Source: Pedobacter xixiisoli (GTDB lineage Bacteria > Bacteroidota > Bacteroidia > Sphingobacteriales > Sphingobacteriaceae). Taken from it: a stretch of DNA of 64,000 nt. The stretch lies in NCBI RefSeq assembly GCF_900215335.1, contig NZ_OCMT01000002.1, forward strand, positions 124,001 to 188,000. Reading direction: 5' to 3'. The stretch's first letter is position 1; every line of letters starts with the position of its first letter. The position numbers and the translations under genes are program-made. Positions 59,823 through 64,000 of the stretch are shown in pieces. Below the pieces are notes generated by a model. That model did not search any database, was not told the DNA's origin, and saw only the letters and a list, made by a program, of their open reading frames with translations.

Positions 59823-61322
59823 TTAAGCAATATACCTCTCCAACCCTTCCGCTAACTTCCTATCATTACTTAACCTTGGCACTTTATTTTGTCCACCTAA
59901 CTTACCCTCCGATTTCATGTAATTTACAAAAGCATCTTTTTGAAGTATTGTAATCTTCAACGAGCGAAGAATATTCCCTTCAATTAAATCAAAGTAGTAA
60001 ATATTCTTCAGTTGTAATGCCTTATCTACTTTTAATGCAAATGCGGATAAATCAACGGGTGCTTTTACAAATTCAACAAACCATTCGTGGTAAGGCAACT
60101 CACCAAAAGTGGGGTTTACTTGCGGAGCCACCGTAAATTCTGTTATTTCTATTCCCTCTTCATTAGCAACCGACAGCAATGCATGTTCAACTTCCTCTCC
60201 AATTACGTGCTCGCCAAAAGCTGATATAAAATGTTTAATCCTTCCTGTAACTACAATTTTGTAAGGATTTAAGGAAATGAATTTAATCGTATCTCCTATG
60301 CTATAACCCCATAAACCTGCATTGGTATTTAAAATCAACGCATAGTTTTTGTCTAGTTCCACTTCTGCCAAACTCAACCTCGTTGGCTTTTCATTATAAT
60401 ATTCTTCAGACGGAATAAATTCATAGAACATTCCAGCATCTGCCAGCAGCAACAAACCTTTCTCCGTCTGGCTATCCTGATAGGCTATAAAACCTTCCGA
60501 TGCAGGATAAGTTTCGATAGCAGCTATCTTTTTACCGATACTCGCTTCAATTTTTGCACGATAAGGTTCGAAGTTTACACCTCCGTAAACAAATAACTGA
60601 AAGTTCTTAAAGATATCCTTGATTTGTTTACCGCCTGATTTTTCAGTCAGTTTATCGAAATACATTTGCACCCAAGGCGGAATACCAGAAATCAACCGCA
60701 TGTCTTCGTTGATCGTCTCTTCTACAATGGCATCTACTTTTTGTTCCCAATCTTCGATACAATTGGTTTGGTAGCTTGGCATTCTGTTTTTCTGCAAATA
60801 GGCTGGTACCAAATGCGCAACAATTCCCGAAAGTCTACCTACGTTAATTCCATTTTTCTTAGCCAAAACAGGACTTCCTTGCAAGAAAATCAATTTTCCA
60901 TCTACAAAGCTTGCATTTCCAGTCTCGTGAATATAAGTCAACAGTGCATTTCTAGCCGCTTTAATGTGTTCTGGCATCGACTGCTTAGAAATAGGAATAT
61001 ATTTCACGCCAGAGGTAGTACCCGATGTTTTTGCCAAATATTCTGGCTTATCTTTCCATAGAATATCCGCCTCGCCAGCTACTACTCTTTCGATATATGG
61101 CTTTAAATCCTCGTAATCCCTTACAGGCACACGAGCTTTAAAATCTTCATAATTTTTGATTTCTACAAAACGATGGTCTACCCCAAAAACCGTATGACTT
61201 GCTTCGTTAACAAGCTTTTTCAATGTACGTTCTTGCGCCGCAACAGCATCGAATTTCCATTTCTCAATGCCTTTGACAACAAAAGATGCAAATACCTTAC
61301 TTAGTGCTGATTTTAATCTCAT
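59823..61322 (-). CDS. GH3-family acyl-adenylate/amidotransferase-like protein
   Basis: 499 residues. It has the ANL-like AMP-binding loop LAKTSGTTSGVKYIPIS at about residue 108 and the family segments FVYGGVNFEPYRAKIE, IETYPASEGFIAYQ and GYSIGDTIKFISLNPYKI. In plants the GH3 fold joins amino acids to jasmonate or auxin. The bacterial members have no clear substrate and are found in most Bacteroidota. It starts 19 bp after the 61342 membrane protein gene on the same strand. Confidence 0.88.
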   Translation of the reverse strand: MRLKSALSKVFASFVVKGIEKWKFDAVAAQERTLKKLVNEASHTVFGVDHRFVEIKNYEDFKARVPVRDYEDLKPYIERVVAGEADILWKDKPEYLAKTSGTTSGVKYIPISKQSMPEHIKAARNALLTYIHETGNASFVDGKLIFLQGSPVLAKKNGINVGRLSGIVAHLVPAYLQKNRMPSYQTNCIEDWEQKVDAIVEETINEDMRLISGIPPWVQMYFDKLTEKSGGKQIKDIFKNFQLFVYGGVNFEPYRAKIEASIGKKIAAIETYPASEGFIAYQDSQTEKGLLLLADAGMFYEFIPSEEYYNEKPTRLSLAEVELDKNYALILNTNAGLWGYSIGDTIKFISLNPYKIVVTGRIKHFISAFGEHVIGEEVEHALLSVANEEGIEITEFTVAPQVNPTFGELPYHEWFVEFVKAPVDLSAFALKVDKALQLKNIYYFDLIEGNILRSLKITILQKDAFVNYMKSEGKLGGQNKVPRLSNDRKLAEGLERYIA

Positions 61323-61341
61323 ATTTTCCCTTCAGAACTAG

Positions 61342-62217
61342 TTACATGATATTGTGAATGATATCTGGATGTTCATCGCCTTTGTACTCATTCATAATTT
61401 TACGATAAGCTACCGCAAAAAATGCAGTTGAAAATGGCACAATCACAAAAGAGCTAAAAATCACTACAATTAAAGAACTGTACTGACTGATATCGTAATC
61501 GATAAATAGATTCACCAATCTAAAACCCATCAAAATCACGATATAAAAGAAGCCGAAAACGACTGCTTGAACAATTACCAAACCTAGTAAAATCATCAAT
61601 AGCTTGATAAAGTTACCTTTGGTTGTTGCCAAACTTAACTTAATAGATTCCCATGATGAACTGTGTTTATCGATTATAAAAAATGGAAAAAAGATAATCC
61701 TTACGAAAGTGAAAAAGATACTTAAAACTGCGATACCAACTGCCACATTTACAATAATAGCACCAGTTTGCGCATAGCCTGAAATCACTCCTTGATTAAC
61801 TAGTAGTTTCAGCAATAAGTCGAGTACATATAAGATTGGCATTAACAAAATACCTACAAAAAAGATGCTCAAACCAAAATAGACGGCTGCAACTAAAAAC
61901 TTAATGATTTCGGCTCTAGTTGGTAATGTTTCGATAATCTGAATATCCGCATTCTCCGTATCCAAAAGCTTGAAAATGTACTTAATCATGCATAGCTCTA
62001 CCACGCAATAACTCAATACAAATATCAATAGCATCACTGTTCTAATCCCCAAGTTTACGTCTTCCATAAAGAAGGCCATAAAGGTTGAAGTTGATGCTGT
62101 TAAAAAAATAAGAAAGCAAAGGGTAGCAATAGAAAAGTAGTTCTCTTTGGTTACTTTCCATGCCTGCATGATTACATCTTGCACAGCAAAAGTACTTTCT
62201 TTTAAGTAGTTAATCAT
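61342..62217 (-). CDS. Integral membrane protein (six or so spans)
   Basis: 291 residues with about six hydrophobic segments: 28-47, 57-77, 105-130, 150-170, 190-220 and 245-270. Short conserved-looking motifs are SIATLCFLIFLTAST and WESIKLSLATTKGNFIKLL. The architecture resembles the glycerophosphodiesterase membrane-domain group, but no catalytic residue is visible. It lies in a reverse series with the GH3-like gene and two glycosyltransferases and may share a role in envelope synthesis. Confidence 0.7.
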   Translation of the reverse strand: MINYLKESTFAVQDVIMQAWKVTKENYFSIATLCFLIFLTASTSTFMAFFMEDVNLGIRTVMLLIFVLSYCVVELCMIKYIFKLLDTENADIQIIETLPTRAEIIKFLVAAVYFGLSIFFVGILLMPILYVLDLLLKLLVNQGVISGYAQTGAIIVNVAVGIAVLSIFFTFVRIIFFPFFIIDKHSSSWESIKLSLATTKGNFIKLLMILLGLVIVQAVVFGFFYIVILMGFRLVNLFIDYDISQYSSLIVVIFSSFVIVPFSTAFFAVAYRKIMNEYKGDEHPDIIHNIM

Positions 62218-62277
62218 TTTGATATTTTCTGGTTAACCGTTTAATAGGTTAATTGTTTAATCGTTGCTCTTTGTTCC

Positions 62278-63249
62278 TTAATCCTTGCTCTTCAGCAAAA
62301 CTCGTTTCACAAAATCCTGTATAAAACCTAAGCCGTAAGCTGTTAATTGTATGAAAGATGCTATAACACTCAAAAATGCAATTTTTATTGATTTGTTAAC
62401 CTGCCAAGCATGAAAAAATATCAACAAAAAGTATAGGAGTACGAAGAAATTACAAACGTAAGCTAATGGCCGAAAAAGGATATTGCAAAGTATAGTAAAG
62501 CCTAAACCTAGTGTAAAAATTGCTGGAAAAAAATGTACAGCTTTTAGTTCTGACGGGAAATGTTTGTAAATATTGATACGTGCCCTCCCAAAAAAGTGCA
62601 ATTGCTTATAGAACTGTGTAAAACTCGTACGTCGTTTATGGTAAACTTTCGCTGCTGGAATTAAGCCTATTTTAAAACCATTTTCGTGGATCCGGATACT
62701 GTATTCAATATCTTCGCCCAAACGAGTGAGGATAAAACCTCCTACTTTCTCGTAAACTTCCCTAGAAAGCCCCATGTTAAAGCTACGCGGATGAAATTGA
62801 CCGATGTGTTTTTTATTGCCGCGAATGCCTCCAGTTGTAAATGGAGAAGTCATGGCGTAGCTAATCGCTTTCTGAACTGGAGTAAAGCTCTCGTGTGCCG
62901 CATCTGGACCGCCAAAAGCATCTAACTGATGTTCAAAAAGGTAATCCTTAACAATTTCCAAATAGTCTTCGGGAACTAAAATATCCGAATCGAAGATGAT
63001 GAAGTAATCGCCTTTGGCACGCTCAAAACCGAAGTTTCTAGAAAATCCCTGACCAGAGTTTTCTTTGTAGAAATATTTGACGTCGAGTTTGTTCTCGAAA
63101 CTAGCCACAATATCCTTTGCATCATTTACCGAACCATCTTCTATCACCAAGACTTCAAACTGCATATAAGTTTGCTTGCACAAAGTAGATAGCAGTTCCT
63201 TAATTTCCTGCGGACGGTTATATAAAGGGATGATTATTGAAAAGAACAT
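62278..63249 (-). CDS. Glycosyltransferase family 2
   Basis: 323 residues. The GT-A fold is clear: FSIIIPLYNRPQEIKELL at the start, VLVIEDGSVNDAKDIV, and the DxD motif in YFIIFDSDILVPEDYLEI at about residue 90. A later acceptor region contains RLGEDIEYSIRIHENGFKIG. Two or three C-terminal hydrophobic helices (about 240-310) anchor it to the membrane. It should transfer a sugar to an envelope lipid or polysaccharide. Confidence 0.9.
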   Translation of the reverse strand: MFFSIIIPLYNRPQEIKELLSTLCKQTYMQFEVLVIEDGSVNDAKDIVASFENKLDVKYFYKENSGQGFSRNFGFERAKGDYFIIFDSDILVPEDYLEIVKDYLFEHQLDAFGGPDAAHESFTPVQKAISYAMTSPFTTGGIRGNKKHIGQFHPRSFNMGLSREVYEKVGGFILTRLGEDIEYSIRIHENGFKIGLIPAAKVYHKRRTSFTQFYKQLHFFGRARINIYKHFPSELKAVHFFPAIFTLGLGFTILCNILFRPLAYVCNFFVLLYFLLIFFHAWQVNKSIKIAFLSVIASFIQLTAYGLGFIQDFVKRVLLKSKD

Positions 63250-63284
63250 TTAACAATTAGCTGATGATCTAATTAGCTAATTAG

Positions 63285-64000
63285 CTAATTAATTTCTTTT
63301 TCTATTAAATACTGGTTTCTTTCTGGAGCATTACGACCAACCAATTCGGCCACAAAACCTGCCAAAAACATTTGTGAACCTACAACAATAGCTACCAAAG
63401 CCAAATAAAACAGTGGTTGGTCTGTAGAATTACGATATGGCAAATTGTTCCAGATATGAATTTGCTTTTCTACCATAATATAAATGGCCATAATGATACC
63501 TAAGAAGAAGCTTAGCACGCCTAAAGAACCAAAAAAGTGCATTGGACGTTTACCAAATTTACCTACGAAGAAAATAGACATCAAGTCTAAGAAGCCATTG
63601 ATGAATCTGCTTAAACCGAACTTGGTTACCCCATATTTACGAGCTCTATGTTCTACTACCTGCTCCCCTATTTTAGAAAAACCTGCCCATTTAGCTAATA
63701 CTGGAATATAACGGTGCATTTCGCCGTAAACCTCAATGGTTTTAACTACATCATTACGATAAGATTTTAAACCACAATTGAAATCGTTTAACTCGATACC
63801 ACTCATTTTACGAGTAGCCGCATTGAACAATTTAGTAGGAATGGTCTTGGTTATTGGGTCGTAACGTTTTTTCTTCCAGCCGGAAATCACATCGTAACCT
63901 TCGTCTTTAATTCTGCTATAAAGCGCTGGGATTTCATCAGGACTATCCTGCAAATCGGCATCCATAGTGATGACTACATTGCCCTGCGCCGCAGCAAAAC
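63285..64000 (-). CDS. Dolichol-phosphate-mannose-synthase-like GT2, 5' end outside the window
   Basis: At least 238 residues; the N-terminus runs beyond the right edge. The visible part starts FAAAQGNVVITMDADLQDSP, carrying the DxD motif, then RKMSGIELNDFNCGLKSYR and HRYIPVLAKWAGFSKIGEQV, as in the DPM1/GtrB-type polyprenyl-phosphate glycosyltransferases. Two C-terminal transmembrane helices follow (SLGVLSFFLGIIMAIYIMVE and LALVAIVVGSQMFLAGFVAE). It probably makes a polyprenyl-phosphate sugar used by other envelope enzymes. Confidence 0.92.
   Translation of the reverse strand, partial: FAAAQGNVVITMDADLQDSPDEIPALYSRIKDEGYDVISGWKKKRYDPITKTIPTKLFNAATRKMSGIELNDFNCGLKSYRNDVVKTIEVYGEMHRYIPVLAKWAGFSKIGEQVVEHRARKYGVTKFGLSRFINGFLDLMSIFFVGKFGKRPMHFFGSLGVLSFFLGIIMAIYIMVEKQIHIWNNLPYRNSTDQPLFYLALVAIVVGSQMFLAGFVAELVGRNAPERNQYLIEKEIN

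Noticed and set aside
63250-63300. AATTAGCTAATTAGC runs here and near 56410
   Set aside because: Short, simple intergenic repeats common in A+T-rich genomes; no element or gene features.
1-64000. Ku gene and type IV secretion genes to go with LigD and MobABC
   Set aside because: No frame in the window shows Ku or VirB-type motifs; they must be elsewhere if present.

Overview
The window looks like chromosome of a Bacteroidota species of the Sphingobacteriaceae type (Pedobacter-like). The evidence is the Bacteroidota-style MobA/MobB/MobC mobilization genes, promoter boxes close to TAnnTTTG, family content (DUF3606, DUF4142, SPW, GH3-like, Y1 transposase with REP hairpins) and A+T-rich intergenic DNA. 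These are judgements from reading, not database matches.

Layout. (1) 1-20.1 kb is visibly more G+C-rich in its coding sequence. It holds a truncated LuxR-type regulator, a DNA-repair and stress block (DJ-1/PfpI protein, a decayed ligD, a zinc-less Fpg/Nei-like protein, an alkyltransferase-like protein, DUF72, an SRAP protein, UmuDC, a RadC-like protein) and a mobilization module (MobA, MobB relaxase, MobC coupling protein) with a possible oriT. No type IV secretion genes are present, so the element would be mobilizable rather than self-transmissible on this evidence. (2) 20.4-45.1 kb is A+T-richer and is a dense collection of general-stress functions: DUF4142 lipoprotein, two SDRs, a YciE-like ferritin-fold protein, FAD/Rieske oxidoreductase, MscS channel, SPW protein, zinc alcohol dehydrogenase, a broken manganese catalase, full-length LigD (3'-phosphoesterase, ligase and polymerase domains), several DUF3606 proteins, PncC and a thioredoxin-reductase-like flavoprotein. 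(3) 45.2-53.1 kb is a glycogen-to-trehalose operon: GlgX, TreZ and a TreY-MalQ fusion. (4) 53.6-55.4 kb has a small alpha-helical protein and a large serine recombinase whose frame runs into a tRNA-Leu(CAA) gene. (5) 55.5-64 kb is ordinary core chromosome: DUF3817, hscB, rseP, dxr, a REP-associated transposase, a GH3-like protein and two glycosyltransferases.

Interpretation. The simplest reading is a large genomic island lying against the 3' side of tRNA-Leu, with the recombinase at its right edge and its left edge outside the window. Its cargo would repair DNA (LigD end joining, UmuDC, Fpg-like, ATL, SRAP), remove oxidants and make trehalose, which together resemble a desiccation- or radiation-tolerance package. 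At least three genes are decayed (ligD copy 1, manganese catalase, YciE copy 1), and two of these have intact counterparts in the 20-40 kb part, suggesting that two stress modules of different age were brought together. No Ku gene is in the window.
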